Positions 1 through 10,400 of a DNA stretch of 64,000 nt are shown one piece after another. The notes under the pieces are model-generated. The model saw only the letters and a list, made by a program, of their open reading frames with translations, ran no database searches and was not told the origin of the DNA. Each line of letters opens with the position of its first letter. Positions within the stretch are counted from its first letter, which is position 1. The stretch covers positions 124,001 through 188,000 of the forward strand of contig PKUK01000001.1 in NCBI GenBank assembly GCA_002869535.1. Reading direction: 5' to 3'. The position numbers and the translations under genes were made by a program. Source of the stretch: Arcobacter sp. (GTDB taxonomy: Bacteria; Campylobacterota; Campylobacteria; Campylobacterales; Arcobacteraceae).

Positions 1-2
1 TG

Positions 3-200
3 ACAAATAAAGATATAGAAACATTACTAAAAAGTGGAATAGATATAAAAACAATCTTACAACAACTAGATACTAATGAACTAGCACTCATCCCCGGAAT
101 TGTAATGAAAGTATTAAATGGTGGGATAAATCTTCCCTTTGGAACTAAACAACAGTTTAATTTAAATCAAGAAAGTGAAGAAGAAGAAAATACAATATGA
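3..200 (+). CDS. C-terminal fragment of a protein of unknown function, possibly the TpsA partner of the downstream exporter
   Basis: Open frame from the left edge: ...TNKDIETLLKSGIDIKTILQQLDTNELALIPGIVMKVLNGG...EEENTI*. It overlaps the start of the TpsB reading frame. The TpsA assignment rests only on gene order. Confidence 0.4.
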   Translation, partial: TNKDIETLLKSGIDIKTILQQLDTNELALIPGIVMKVLNGGINLPFGTKQQFNLNQESEEEENTI

Positions 201-1864
201 AAAAAACATAAATACTATTAGCGACAACATTAAGTCTGTATTCAGCACCTATACCAAATATCGGTGATGTTGTAAAAGAGGTAAAACCTCCAAAGATAGA
301 AAAGAAAAAAGAGGTTCTACCTGTACTTCAACAAGAGAGTGATGAGTATAAAAAAAGTTTTGAAGATGGTAAAAAAGTATTTATCAAAAGTTATTCAATA
401 AGTGGAAATACACAACTAAGCACTAAAAAACTACAGACTATTTTAAAGCCTTATGAATCAAAAGAGTTGAGTTTTAAAGAGATTCAAAAAATAGTTAATC
501 TTATTACTAAAGCCTATAGAGATGAAGGCTATTTTATAGCAAGAGCTTATATACCTACTCAAGATTTACAAGCACAAGATGGAGTACTTAAAATAGCAAT
601 TATCGAAGGGAGCTATGGAGAGTTTAAACTAGAAAACAGTTCATTAGTCAAAGATTCTATCTTACAAGCCAAACTTGATGTTGCAAAAAACAAAGAAGCA
701 ATAGCTATAAAAGACTTACAAAGGGCATTGCTTTTAATCAATGATACTCCTGGGGTAAAAGTAAGTAGTACAAAAATTGCTGCTGGAAAAGAAGTGGGTA
801 CAAGTGACTTTATAATAGGAACACAAGCCACTGAACCATATAATGGTTATGTTATTGGGGATAATTATGGTTCAGATTATACAGGTAAACATAGAGTTAT
901 GGCAGGAGTTGATATCAACTCCCCTTTTAAAATAGGAGATAGAATCTCTTTATCTGCTTTGAGTTCTGAAAATATGGGTTTATTAAATGGAAGAGTAGGG
1001 TATGGATTTCCCATATATGAAAACGGATTGAGGGGAGAAGTAAGTTACTCTAAAACTACTTATGAATTGGGAGATAAATATGAAAACCTTGATGCTTTAG
1101 GAAGTGCTGATAGTTTTGTAGCTTTATTTACTTATCCGATTATTCGCTCAAACGGTGAGAATTTAAATACATACTTAAGAACATCATATAATAAAATGAA
1201 TGATGAGATTAGAGCTACTTCATCAAATGTAAAAAAGAATACAGTAGTTTCTAAAGTTGGAGTTGACTATTTAAAAAACCATCTTATTTTTGGTAAATAT
1301 TCACAAACAAAAATAGATACTTCTCTTAGTCTTGGTAGATTGAATTTTAATAATTCAGTTGATAAAGCAGATGATGAAGCAGGAGCAAATACAAATGGAG
1401 GATTCTCAAAAATAAATATTGAATTAGAAAACAATACTTTACTTAATGAGAAAATAAATTGGAAAAATAAACTTCAACTTCAATATGCTCTTGGAAATAA
1501 AAATCTAGATGGAAGTGAAGATTTGAGTTTAGGTGGTATCAATGGGGTAAAGGTATATCCTTCAGGAGAAGAGAGTGCTGAAAATGGATATATTTATAGC
1601 ACTGAGTTAACTTATACTTTACCTTCATTTAATGACTTAAATTCAAAAATTGGAATGTTTTACGATGTGGGAAGAGTATATATGAGTAGAAACATCACAA
1701 ATGATAAAAGTAGAACTTTGCAAGATATTGGACTAAGTTATAGTGCTTCTTATAAAAGTTTTTTTATGAATACTCACTTATCACATAAGCTTGGAGCTGC
1801 TAAAGTTACTAGCGAAAACGATTATAATACTAGATTTATGTTTCAACTTGGTATGAGTTTTTAA
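197..1864 (+). pseudogene. ShlB/FhaC/HecB-family two-partner secretion outer-membrane transporter, interrupted by TAA in the signal peptide
   Basis: Frame 2 reads MKKT*ILLATTLSLYSAPIPNIGDVVKEV... and continues into the ORF at 467, with a POTRA-like domain (KSYSISGNTQLSTKKL...YRDEGYFIARAYIPTQDLQ.GVLKIAIIEG) and a beta-barrel domain. The stop TAA is at 209-211. Confidence 0.75.
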
Positions 1865-1926
1865 TTTTTGTTTTGATATCTTGTTTATTAAAATTAAAAC
1901 AATAGAAGGAAGAAAGCAGTTAACTC

Positions 1927-2508
1927 TTATTTAGAACACTCTATGAATTTATTTACTTGTTTAGTATAATCTTTTAACCAATATTTTATTATAGTTCCAT
2001 CTAATTGTGTTGCATCACTTTTAACACCATAAATAAATACAGAAAAAGAGAAGTACTTTTTCTTGTATTTAAATAAAGTTTGTTCTGGTATAAGTTTCAT
2101 CTCATAGCCATCTTCTATCCAGTCATTCCAAAAGCCTTCAAAATCATTATTAATCTCTTCGGCTATATTTATATAGTCGTATTTATATAAGTTTACAAAG
2201 GCAATACTTAACTCATCTATCTTGTTATTTTTTAATTTATATGAGAATAGTCCAGTTTTTTTTGGATAAATTTGCTCTTTATTTTTTATATACTCATTTA
2301 AATATAAATCTCCTATTTTCTCAAATCCTAATTCTTGTATCTTTTTTTTGTCATCTGAAAAAAGTTCTAGCTCTTTTAAGTTATTTTGGATAAGGTCTTG
2401 TAAATATGTGGGAGAGTTATAAAACTTTGAAGGATTGAAATAATCAGCACACCCATTTGCATATGAATATATATTTAATAAAATAAGTAATATTATGTAT
2501 CTAATCAT
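1927..2508 (-). CDS. Secreted protein of unknown function
   Basis: 193 aa ORF with an N-terminal signal peptide (MIRYIILLILLNIYSYANG); overlaps the histidine kinase stop by 4 nt, so it is probably in the same operon. Confidence 0.65.
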   Translation of the reverse strand: MIRYIILLILLNIYSYANGCADYFNPSKFYNSPTYLQDLIQNNLKELELFSDDKKKIQELGFEKIGDLYLNEYIKNKEQIYPKKTGLFSYKLKNNKIDELSIAFVNLYKYDYINIAEEINNDFEGFWNDWIEDGYEMKLIPEQTLFKYKKKYFSFSVFIYGVKSDATQLDGTIIKYWLKDYTKQVNKFIECSK

Positions 2509-4304
2509 TTGCCATCTTTTTTAAGTAATATAGTAAAAATAGCGCCATTCTGACCATTTTCAAGTGTTAGTTTTCCATTCATTTTATCTTCAATTATTGC
2601 TTTTGAGATATATAGTCCAATACCTGTCCCTTTTGTCTCTTTTGTAGTGAAATATGGATTAAATATCTCTTCTTTTAAACAGCTAGCGACTCCTCCTGCA
2701 TTGTCACTTACTTCTATTTTTATTTGTTCTTCTTTATTACAAATATTAATATTTATCTCGCCATCAAGTACTTTTTTATCATCAATTGCATCTTTTGCAT
2801 TTATAATTAGATTCATCATCACTTGGGAAAACTCATTTTTATTTCCATTTATAATAACTTCTTTTTCACAATTTATATAGAGTTTGATATTGCTGTGTTC
2901 TAAAACTGCACCAATAATCTTTAATACATTTTCAATAGCATCTTTAACTCTAAATTTAGATTTTTCTACATCTTTTTTATAAAAATCTTTAAAGTTGTCA
3001 ATTGTATTTGACATAAACTCTATTTGATAAAGTGAATTTTCCATTCCATCTTGAAACATCTTATCACTCATTTTGTTTTTACTTTTAAAAGCTTTTAGGT
3101 TCTGAAGGGTTAAGGATAATCTAGTTAATGGATGTCTCCATTGATGGGCAATATTTCCAATCATATCACCTAATTCAGCTAATTTACTCTGATTTTGTAA
3201 CAATCTATCTTTTTTGGCAATTTCCAAAGTATTCATCATAACTTTTGTATCAAGACTTGTTGCTAACTCATGGAGTCTATTGGCTTGTAGAACAACCAAC
3301 TCAAATATATTTTTTAATGCATTTGTAAATATTATTGTAAAAAATAAAGACATAATTATTGCAAAAAATAAAATAGTAAAAATCATCTTATTATTACTCT
3401 CTTTTACTTCTTGAATTGATTCTTCTTTTTCAAGCATTATCATTTTTATTATTTGATTATCTGAAATCAAAGGTTGAATAAAAATATTATCATGAAAAAT
3501 AAAATTACCTTTTGTTGTATTTATACTTTGTATTAAGTCTAACTCAAAATCCTCTTTAATTGTTCTTTTTGTATCATAATTAGACCAATTATATTTACTA
3601 TTTTTATGTCTAAAATAATAACCATCTTCATCTATTAAATAGATATCATATAAAGAAGATTTTGTAATAGCATCAAGTAACTCTTCCATAAAAATATTTA
3701 TTATTAAAATCCCTTTGAATTTATTATTTATAATCATTGGAGTGGCAATTCTAACTACAGATTTAAAGGGTATTTCTATCTTTTGGTGTTCAATATTTAA
3801 ATCTATTTTTGAAAACCAAGTATCCCCTTTTTTTAGTTTTGATACTTCTTTAAAGTAATATCTATTTGATTTATTTTGTAAAATTAAAGACTTATAAGGA
3901 ATTTTTGAGTGCTTATCCCTATCAAATCTTAAAACTTCTAAACCATTTTCATCTATATAACGAATTTGCATATACTCTTTATTTGCTTCCATTATAGTAA
4001 TTAGCAATAAATCAATATAATATTTATATTTACCCTTTTTTATATACTCTAGAAAATATTCGTTTTTTGCAATTGCTTGGATTTCATCTTCTCTTGAGTG
4101 AAAGAAGTTATAGAAAATATCTTTTTTTTCATTACTTTGTAGTTTTATTTCACGTTCAAATTTATTTGCAGCTAAGCCATCAGAAAAAAACATATGAATG
4201 GTTATGATTGAAGTAATTAAAATAATTGTAAAAACAATATATGAAATAAAAAGTTTTAGCCCAAAATTCTTATTTTTTTTTGATAATTCTTTAATTTCAA
4301 TCAT
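2505..4304 (-). CDS. Membrane sensor histidine kinase (Cache-like sensor, HisKA, HATPase)
   Basis: Two TM segments, H-box GNIAHQWRHPLTRLSL, N-box NLIINAKDAID, G-boxes DNAGGV and GTGIGLYISK. Confidence 0.92.
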   Translation of the reverse strand: MIEIKELSKKNKNFGLKLFISYIVFTIILITSIITIHMFFSDGLAANKFEREIKLQSNEKKDIFYNFFHSREDEIQAIAKNEYFLEYIKKGKYKYYIDLLLITIMEANKEYMQIRYIDENGLEVLRFDRDKHSKIPYKSLILQNKSNRYYFKEVSKLKKGDTWFSKIDLNIEHQKIEIPFKSVVRIATPMIINNKFKGILIINIFMEELLDAITKSSLYDIYLIDEDGYYFRHKNSKYNWSNYDTKRTIKEDFELDLIQSINTTKGNFIFHDNIFIQPLISDNQIIKMIMLEKEESIQEVKESNNKMIFTILFFAIIMSLFFTIIFTNALKNIFELVVLQANRLHELATSLDTKVMMNTLEIAKKDRLLQNQSKLAELGDMIGNIAHQWRHPLTRLSLTLQNLKAFKSKNKMSDKMFQDGMENSLYQIEFMSNTIDNFKDFYKKDVEKSKFRVKDAIENVLKIIGAVLEHSNIKLYINCEKEVIINGNKNEFSQVMMNLIINAKDAIDDKKVLDGEININICNKEEQIKIEVSDNAGGVASCLKEEIFNPYFTTKETKGTGIGLYISKAIIEDKMNGKLTLENGQNGAIFTILLKKDGK

Positions 4305-4953
4305 ATTTTTCTATCTTATAACCTGAGTTTCTTATATTTATTATAAAATTTTCTTCAAGTTTTCCTCTTATTTTTTTTATTTTTGTTCTAAGTGTATTAT
4401 CACATATGTCACTGCCGTCCCATACGTAGTATTTGATAATTTCTGGATTCATAATTGTTCCAATATTTTTTACTAAAATATATAATAACTCTTTTTCTTG
4501 TTGGCTCAAATCAACTGGATTGTTTTTAAAGAATAGTTGCATTGTATGAAGATTAAATTTATAGTTTTTTGTTAGTTTAATATCCTCTTCTCCCATAGTT
4601 TTATATAATATTTGATTTATTCTTAGCTCTAATTCTTCTAAAATAAAAGGCTTTCTAATATAGTCGTTACAACCAAGTGAATAAGCCTTTTGTACATGAG
4701 AAATATCATTTTGTGCAGTTATGTAAATTGCAGGTGTTTTAATACCATCTTCTCTAATATTTTTTAATGTTTCAAAACCATTTTTTTTAGGAGTGTTTAT
4801 ATCAAACAAAAAGATATCATAATTTTCTAAAATCGCATTTTCAAGTAGGGATTCTCCATCTAAATAATAATCAACTTTATTCCCATCTAACTCAAAATAA
4901 TTTTTAATAGATTGACATATAAACTAATCATCTTCTAATAATAGTAGTTTCAC
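4297..4953 (-). pseudogene. OmpR-type response regulator interrupted by an in-frame TAG
   Basis: ORF 4297-4809 has the receiver C-terminal half (FDINTPKKNGFETL, ITAQND, RKPF) and a winged-helix DNA-binding domain. The same frame extends upstream as VKLLLLEDD*FICQSIKNYFELDGNKVDYYLDGESLLENAILENYDIFLFDINTPKK. TAG is at 4924-4926. Confidence 0.78.
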
Positions 4954-5156
4954 TTTTATCCTTTTAGGTAAAAATCTTTTTATTGTTTCCAAATAATTAT
5001 TATAATCTACTTTTATAAAAATCTTTTAATAAAGAATAAAATTTAATATTTAATAAAAAATTGTAGATTTTTAAATTAAGCACTTTACAAGCACTTTACT
5101 TAGTTAAGATTTTAAATAATTGAGTTAAATATTACTCAATAAATTTAAAAGGAGAT

Positions 5157-7541
5157 ATGATGAAAAGCTTAGTTCGTGTTCTTACTAAGACAGGATTGTT
5201 CATATGTTTCATTTCTTTCAATTCACTTTTTGCAGCTGAACATGCAAAAGGTATGGCGGAAATGGATGCTGTATCTGGCGGAGATTCTTGTATTAAATGT
5301 CATAAAGGCATTGAATCAATTAGAGATGAAAAATCAGATATGATGCAACAAATTGTAGCAATGGGGCAAAGTCTTGGAGATAGTGCTGGTTGTGTAGTTT
5401 GTCATGGTGGTAATCCAGAAAATGGGACTGTTAAAGGTGCCCATTCAGGTGCTCCAAAAGCTCATGCTGGTGGGTTAGCAGAGTTTGTAAGAGATCCAGG
5501 TTCTATTTGGATTGCAGATAGAACTTGTGGTGTTTGTCATGCTGATACAGTTGCAAATACTAAAAAAGCACTTATGGCAACTGAAGCTGGTAAGATTCAA
5601 GGTAATTTACACTCATGGGGTACTGAACCAACAAAAAAAGTTCAGTTTGCTAATTATGATGTAAAAGATGAAGATGGAAAAGAGCCTGTTTGGGGAACAA
5701 AAGTATATAAAGACTACATGGTTAAGATGATAGATAAATATCCTGACCAATTCCCAACAGAACTTAAACAGCTTCCATTACCTGCTTCTGGACCAGAAGA
5801 TTTTGCAGGCAAATCTGAAGATGAAATAGCTTATATGGCTAGTATTACTTATCAAAGAGCAGATTGTCAAAGATGTCATATTGGTGTTAGAGGTAGAAAA
5901 GGTAGAGGTGACTGGAGAGGTATGGGATGTAGTGCCTGTCATATTCCTTATGCAAATGAAGGTATTTATGAAGGTAATGACCCAACAATAAATAAAAAAG
6001 AAAATGGTCATTTATTAGTACATATGATTCAAGGTACAAGAGAAGCTAAAGTTAAAACACCATCAGGTGCAGAATTTAGTGGTATTCATCCAGAAACTTG
6101 TAACTCTTGTCATAATAGAGGTAAAAGAATTGGTGTTTCTTATGTTGGTTTAATGGAACAACCATATGGTTCTCCTCTAACTGAGGGTGGAAAATCTCAA
6201 AGTAAAACACATGGTAAACGATATAAACACATAAAAGAAGACTTACACTTTGAAGCTGGAATGACTTGTCAAGATTGTCATACTTCAGTTGATATGCATG
6301 TTGATGGAACTCTATTTGGTACAACACTAGGTCAAGTTGAAATTGAGTGTTCAGATTGTCATGGTACAAATGATAAATATCCATGGGAATTAGAAATTGG
6401 TTATGGTGAAAAGTTTGATATTGCTACACCTGAAGGTAATAGAGGCTTATCAAATGAACTTCCTTTTTGGATGACAAGAGGTACTGTTTATGACAAAGAG
6501 GGTGGGTATTTATTATCTACACGTGGAAATCCACTTGGAAATGTTGTTAAAAAAGAGGGTGAAAATAAAGTTATCGCTCACTTAGCAAGTGGAAAAGATT
6601 TAGAAGTGCCTTTATTGAAATATAAAGCTGAAACAAAAACTTATAAATCTAAAGATGCACAAGTTGCAATGGGTGACGTAAAAGCACACATGGAAAACTT
6701 AGAGTGTTATTCTTGTCACTCAGATTGGGCTCCACAATGTTATGGATGTCATGTTAAAGTTGATTATACTCCTGGTAAATCATCTACTGACTGGATAGCA
6801 TCAGGGTCAACAAACTTTTTAAATGGAGAGACAAGTGAGTCTGTCTTAGGAACAAAAGGTAAAAAACTATTTGGTAAACCTAGTGAAACTAGATCTTATC
6901 TAAGATGGGAAGACCCAATTTTAGGTATCAATGGTGAGGGACTTGTAACTCCTATCATTCCTGGTTGTCAAGTTACATATACTGTAATTGGACCTGATGG
7001 TAAAACCTTGATTCTTAATAAACAAGCAAGAGTTCCAGATGGACCAAATGGTTCAATGGTTTCAGGGACTGATATGTCACCTGTACAACCACATACTTCT
7101 GGAAGAAAAGCTAGAACTTGTGAATCTTGTCACTCAAATCCTAAAACATTAGGATATGGTATTCAAGATGGACAATTTATGCAAAAACAAGATAAAGATT
7201 TGTATATGGATTTACAAGATTTAAGAACAAAAGAGATTGTACCTAAAAGTAAAACTGTTCAAATGGAAGGTATTCCTGGTATGAATTATGACTGGTCTCA
7301 AGTAGTAACAAGAGATGGGAAACAATTACAGACAGTAGGAACACACTGGCCAGCATCAAGACCTCTTGATCAAGACCAAAGAGAGAGAATGGAAAAAACT
7401 GGACTTTGTATGGGATGTCACCAAAATATGTCTAATAAACAAATTTGGGATAAACTAAATACAGATAAAAAACTTAATGTAACAGAACACATTAATAAAA
7501 TGCATGAAATAGCTAATAAAGCAGCAAAAGCTACTAAATAG
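5157..7541 (+). CDS. Periplasmic multiheme (12 CXXCH) cytochrome c
   Basis: Signal peptide plus twelve CXXCH motifs: CIKCH, CVVCH, CGVCH, CQRCH, CSACH, CNSCH, CQDCH, CSDCH, CYSCH, CYGCH, CESCH, CMGCH. Confidence 0.93.
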   Translation: MMKSLVRVLTKTGLFICFISFNSLFAAEHAKGMAEMDAVSGGDSCIKCHKGIESIRDEKSDMMQQIVAMGQSLGDSAGCVVCHGGNPENGTVKGAHSGAPKAHAGGLAEFVRDPGSIWIADRTCGVCHADTVANTKKALMATEAGKIQGNLHSWGTEPTKKVQFANYDVKDEDGKEPVWGTKVYKDYMVKMIDKYPDQFPTELKQLPLPASGPEDFAGKSEDEIAYMASITYQRADCQRCHIGVRGRKGRGDWRGMGCSACHIPYANEGIYEGNDPTINKKENGHLLVHMIQGTREAKVKTPSGAEFSGIHPETCNSCHNRGKRIGVSYVGLMEQPYGSPLTEGGKSQSKTHGKRYKHIKEDLHFEAGMTCQDCHTSVDMHVDGTLFGTTLGQVEIECSDCHGTNDKYPWELEIGYGEKFDIATPEGNRGLSNELPFWMTRGTVYDKEGGYLLSTRGNPLGNVVKKEGENKVIAHLASGKDLEVPLLKYKAETKTYKSKDAQVAMGDVKAHMENLECYSCHSDWAPQCYGCHVKVDYTPGKSSTDWIASGSTNFLNGETSESVLGTKGKKLFGKPSETRSYLRWEDPILGINGEGLVTPIIPGCQVTYTVIGPDGKTLILNKQARVPDGPNGSMVSGTDMSPVQPHTSGRKARTCESCHSNPKTLGYGIQDGQFMQKQDKDLYMDLQDLRTKEIVPKSKTVQMEGIPGMNYDWSQVVTRDGKQLQTVGTHWPASRPLDQDQRERMEKTGLCMGCHQNMSNKQIWDKLNTDKKLNVTEHINKMHEIANKAAKATK

Positions 7542-7593
7542 TATTCATGGATAAGTAAGGAGAAGAGAGTTTATCTTTCTTCTCCCTGTAGTT

Positions 7594-7630
7594 AAACTTA
7601 TATTAATTAAAGTACAATTAATATAAGTTT
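7594..7630. promoter_or_regulatory. Perfect 15-bp inverted repeat between the cytochrome and thioredoxin-like genes
   Basis: AAACTTATATTAATT-aaagtac-AATTAATATAAGTTT. Confidence 0.6.
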
Positions 7631-7649
7631 GATTAGAAAAAGGATTTAA

Positions 7650-8291
7650 ATGAAAATAAGATTTTTAAATAAAGTTGTTATGAGTTCATTGTTTGCATCT
7701 GCTATTTTATTAACAGGTTGTAATGAAACAAGTACTGAGGCAGAAGTAGTAAAAGATACTAAAGATGTAGTTGTAAAAAAAGAAGAAACAAAAGTAACAT
7801 ATACAAAACATGATGAAGTTGTAAGTAGTACATTTAAGGATGTTGCAAAAATAGCTCCAGATGGAAAATATATGTTGATTATTTTTGGAACTAATACAGA
7901 CCCTTATAGTGATAGATTAAAGGCTGATGTAAAAAGCTCTGATGAATTAACTAGTAAAATAAAAAATGATTTATCATCATATTATTTAAAAGCACATGAA
8001 AACTTAAGACATAAACTTTTTCATGAGGGTGAGTATATGGATGTTGATACAAAAACCATGATTTCTATTTATGGAGTTGATGTAACACCTACACTAATCT
8101 TTACAGATAAGCAAGCAAAAGCAATAATTGTAGTACCTGGATATATGCCTACAAAACAGTTTATTGAAACTATAAAATTTATAGAAAGTAAAAAGTGGGA
8201 AGGTAAAGATAGGAAAAATGGTGAAGTTTACCAAGCACTTAGAGACTTTTATATAGAAAATGGAATAGATGTTAAGAAAAAGGAAAACTAA
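7650..8291 (+). CDS. Thioredoxin-fold (SoxW-like) lipoprotein lacking the CXXC motif
   Basis: Lipobox LLTGC; IIFGTNTDPYSDRLKADV sits where a CPYC motif would be; cis-Pro region VTPTLIF retained. Confidence 0.72.
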   Translation: MKIRFLNKVVMSSLFASAILLTGCNETSTEAEVVKDTKDVVVKKEETKVTYTKHDEVVSSTFKDVAKIAPDGKYMLIIFGTNTDPYSDRLKADVKSSDELTSKIKNDLSSYYLKAHENLRHKLFHEGEYMDVDTKTMISIYGVDVTPTLIFTDKQAKAIIVVPGYMPTKQFIETIKFIESKKWEGKDRKNGEVYQALRDFYIENGIDVKKKEN

Positions 8292-8764
8292 TGAAAAAAC
8301 TTTTACTTATTGCATGTTTACTTTTAAGTTCTATTTTTGCAGAGGATATCTTAAAAACTGACAATAAATTAGTTGCAGAAGGCAAGGGTGTTATTTTTAT
8401 ATTTGAGAGTAATAGTTGTCCTTATTGTGAACTTTTAAAAAAAGATTTTAAAGAAAATACTCATATGCAAGAGTTGGCAAAAGAGTTTAATATCTATTTA
8501 ATAAATAGAGAAAATGAAAAAGATTATATAGTAGGAAAAACACAAAGAAAAGAGACTACTACAACACTTAGAATGACATTTGCTGCAAAATCGACTCCCA
8601 ATATAGTAATGTTTGATAAACATTGGAATAGAATATTTCAACTTCCAGGTTATGCACATCCTGCACAAATGATTACTTTTATGACTTTTATAAAAGGTTT
8701 ACATAGTGGTAAATATAAAACAGATGAATGGCAAAAATATTTAAAAGATAACGGAGTTTCATAG
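8291..8764 (+). CDS. Periplasmic thioredoxin-fold (SoxW-like) protein with CPYC
   Basis: Signal peptide; FIFESNSCPYCELLKKDF; cis-Pro STPNIVMF. Confidence 0.82.
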   Translation: MKKLLLIACLLLSSIFAEDILKTDNKLVAEGKGVIFIFESNSCPYCELLKKDFKENTHMQELAKEFNIYLINRENEKDYIVGKTQRKETTTTLRMTFAAKSTPNIVMFDKHWNRIFQLPGYAHPAQMITFMTFIKGLHSGKYKTDEWQKYLKDNGVS

Positions 8765-9106
8765 GTGAAAAAAATAAGCCTACTACTTTTTCTTTTTATA
8801 AATAGTTTATTTGCAGAGATTGTATGGCTAGATGAAGCACATGTAAGACTAAACTGGGAAGAGGCTATGCAGTATTGTAAAAAACATAATGCAAAGCTAC
8901 CTTCAAAAAAAGTTTTTACAGAACTTTGGATAAAAAACAACAGAGCTTCTGATATAGAAGGATTTAATCTCTCTGTTTCATACTGGACAAGTGATGAAGT
9001 AAAAGATAATAAATTGGCTGCATATCCTTTTTATTTTATGATAGGTAGAGATACTTGGTATTATAAAAATGATAGATATGGAGTAAGATGTATTCAGGAA
9101 AAATAG
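8765..9106 (+). CDS. Secreted small protein, DUF1566/Lcl C-terminal-like
   Basis: GTG start; signal peptide; LNWEEAMQYCKKHNAKLPSKKVFTEL...SYWTSDE...YGVRCIQ pattern. Confidence 0.65.
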   Translation: MKKISLLLFLFINSLFAEIVWLDEAHVRLNWEEAMQYCKKHNAKLPSKKVFTELWIKNNRASDIEGFNLSVSYWTSDEVKDNKLAAYPFYFMIGRDTWYYKNDRYGVRCIQEK

Positions 9107-9166
9107 CTAAGAAAAAATACTAGAAGATTAAATAACTGTTTGATCTTCTAATATAATTTTATTTCT

Positions 9167-10384
9167 TCAACCATTTTTTGCTTCATATAAAAGGATATCT
9201 GCTTTTTGTAGTGCACTTTCATAAGTTTTATGGTAATTTCTAAGAACAACACCTGCTGAAAAAGTAACTTTTATTTTTTTATTTTTATAGTTAAAACTAT
9301 TTTCATTTACAATTGCTTTGATTCTTTTTAGGTATTGTAAAACTTCTCTTCTAAGTTTATATTCAACTGTGGCTACAAACTCTTCACCACCATATCTAGC
9401 TAAGATATCATTTTCTCTAGTTTGACTTTTTAGTATTTTTGAGAAGGTTTTTAAAACAGTATCTCCACCATCATGTCCATAAGTATAATTAATATTTTTA
9501 AAATGGTCAAGGTCAAAGAAAACTATAGCGTATTGGATATTTTCTCTTTCAAAATTTTTGTCTATCATTTTGATTTCAGTATCATAAGCTCTTCTTGTAA
9601 GTAGTCCTGTCAAGTGGTCAATAACAGCCTCTTTTTTAGCTTCTATTAGTTGAGATTCTAAAACTTGTACTTTATTTTCTAATACTTTTACATGGTCTTC
9701 ACCAGTAGACAGTTTTTTATTTACTTCATTCATCTCTGATTCAATATTTGTAGCTGCATTTATCAGTTTATTTTGTAGGGCCACTAACTCTGAAGCACTA
9801 CTTTCTTTTAAATCTATTGATTCAAGTTCATCTTTGATATTTGTTACATTTGTTGAACTATTTTGGTTATTGTTAATTGCTTCTTTTAAATGCTTACCCA
9901 TAAGAGTTACTAGTTTTGCAATATCAGCTGTTTTTTCTTTAAGGAGGTTTTGATCCGTTGCAAATCTATTTTCTAAAAGTTTTTGCATCTCTTTTTGAAT
10001 ATCTTCTTCAAAAATAAGTTCAGGAGAATCCCCAATTTTAATAGAGAAGTTTGTTAACTGTTCATCAAGGTGAATATTGATTGATGGTGATAAAGCTTGC
10101 TTGATAATAGAAGCTAAAGTTGAAACATTTTGTATATGAACTCTTTTTAAAAGTAGTCCAATTAACTCTTCAAAAGTTTCAACGTTGTTTGCTTTTAGCT
10201 CATCTTGTTCTGGGGGAGTTAATTTGCTAACTAACTCTTTAAATAAGTTACAATCGTCTATTTTTTCATTTTGACTTTTTGCTACATTGCAAAACTCTTT
10301 ATTATATTCATTTGGAGTAGGTTGTACTTTTTTATCTTTTAGTACTTCTAATGTTTTTGCAGCAATCTTCTCAATATTTGTCAT
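9167..10384 (-). CDS. GGDEF-domain diguanylate cyclase
   Basis: DHLTGLLTRRAYD, FFDLDHFKNINYTYGHDGGD, ARYGGEEFV. Confidence 0.92.
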   Translation of the reverse strand: MTNIEKIAAKTLEVLKDKKVQPTPNEYNKEFCNVAKSQNEKIDDCNLFKELVSKLTPPEQDELKANNVETFEELIGLLLKRVHIQNVSTLASIIKQALSPSINIHLDEQLTNFSIKIGDSPELIFEEDIQKEMQKLLENRFATDQNLLKEKTADIAKLVTLMGKHLKEAINNNQNSSTNVTNIKDELESIDLKESSASELVALQNKLINAATNIESEMNEVNKKLSTGEDHVKVLENKVQVLESQLIEAKKEAVIDHLTGLLTRRAYDTEIKMIDKNFERENIQYAIVFFDLDHFKNINYTYGHDGGDTVLKTFSKILKSQTRENDILARYGGEEFVATVEYKLRREVLQYLKRIKAIVNENSFNYKNKKIKVTFSAGVVLRNYHKTYESALQKADILLYEAKNG

Positions 10385-10400
10385 GAGTTTTCCTTATAAT

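Noticed and set aside
5778-6384. Minus-strand ORFs 5778-6011 and 6076-6384
   Set aside because: They lie antisense inside the multiheme cytochrome and have low-complexity, non-family-like translations.
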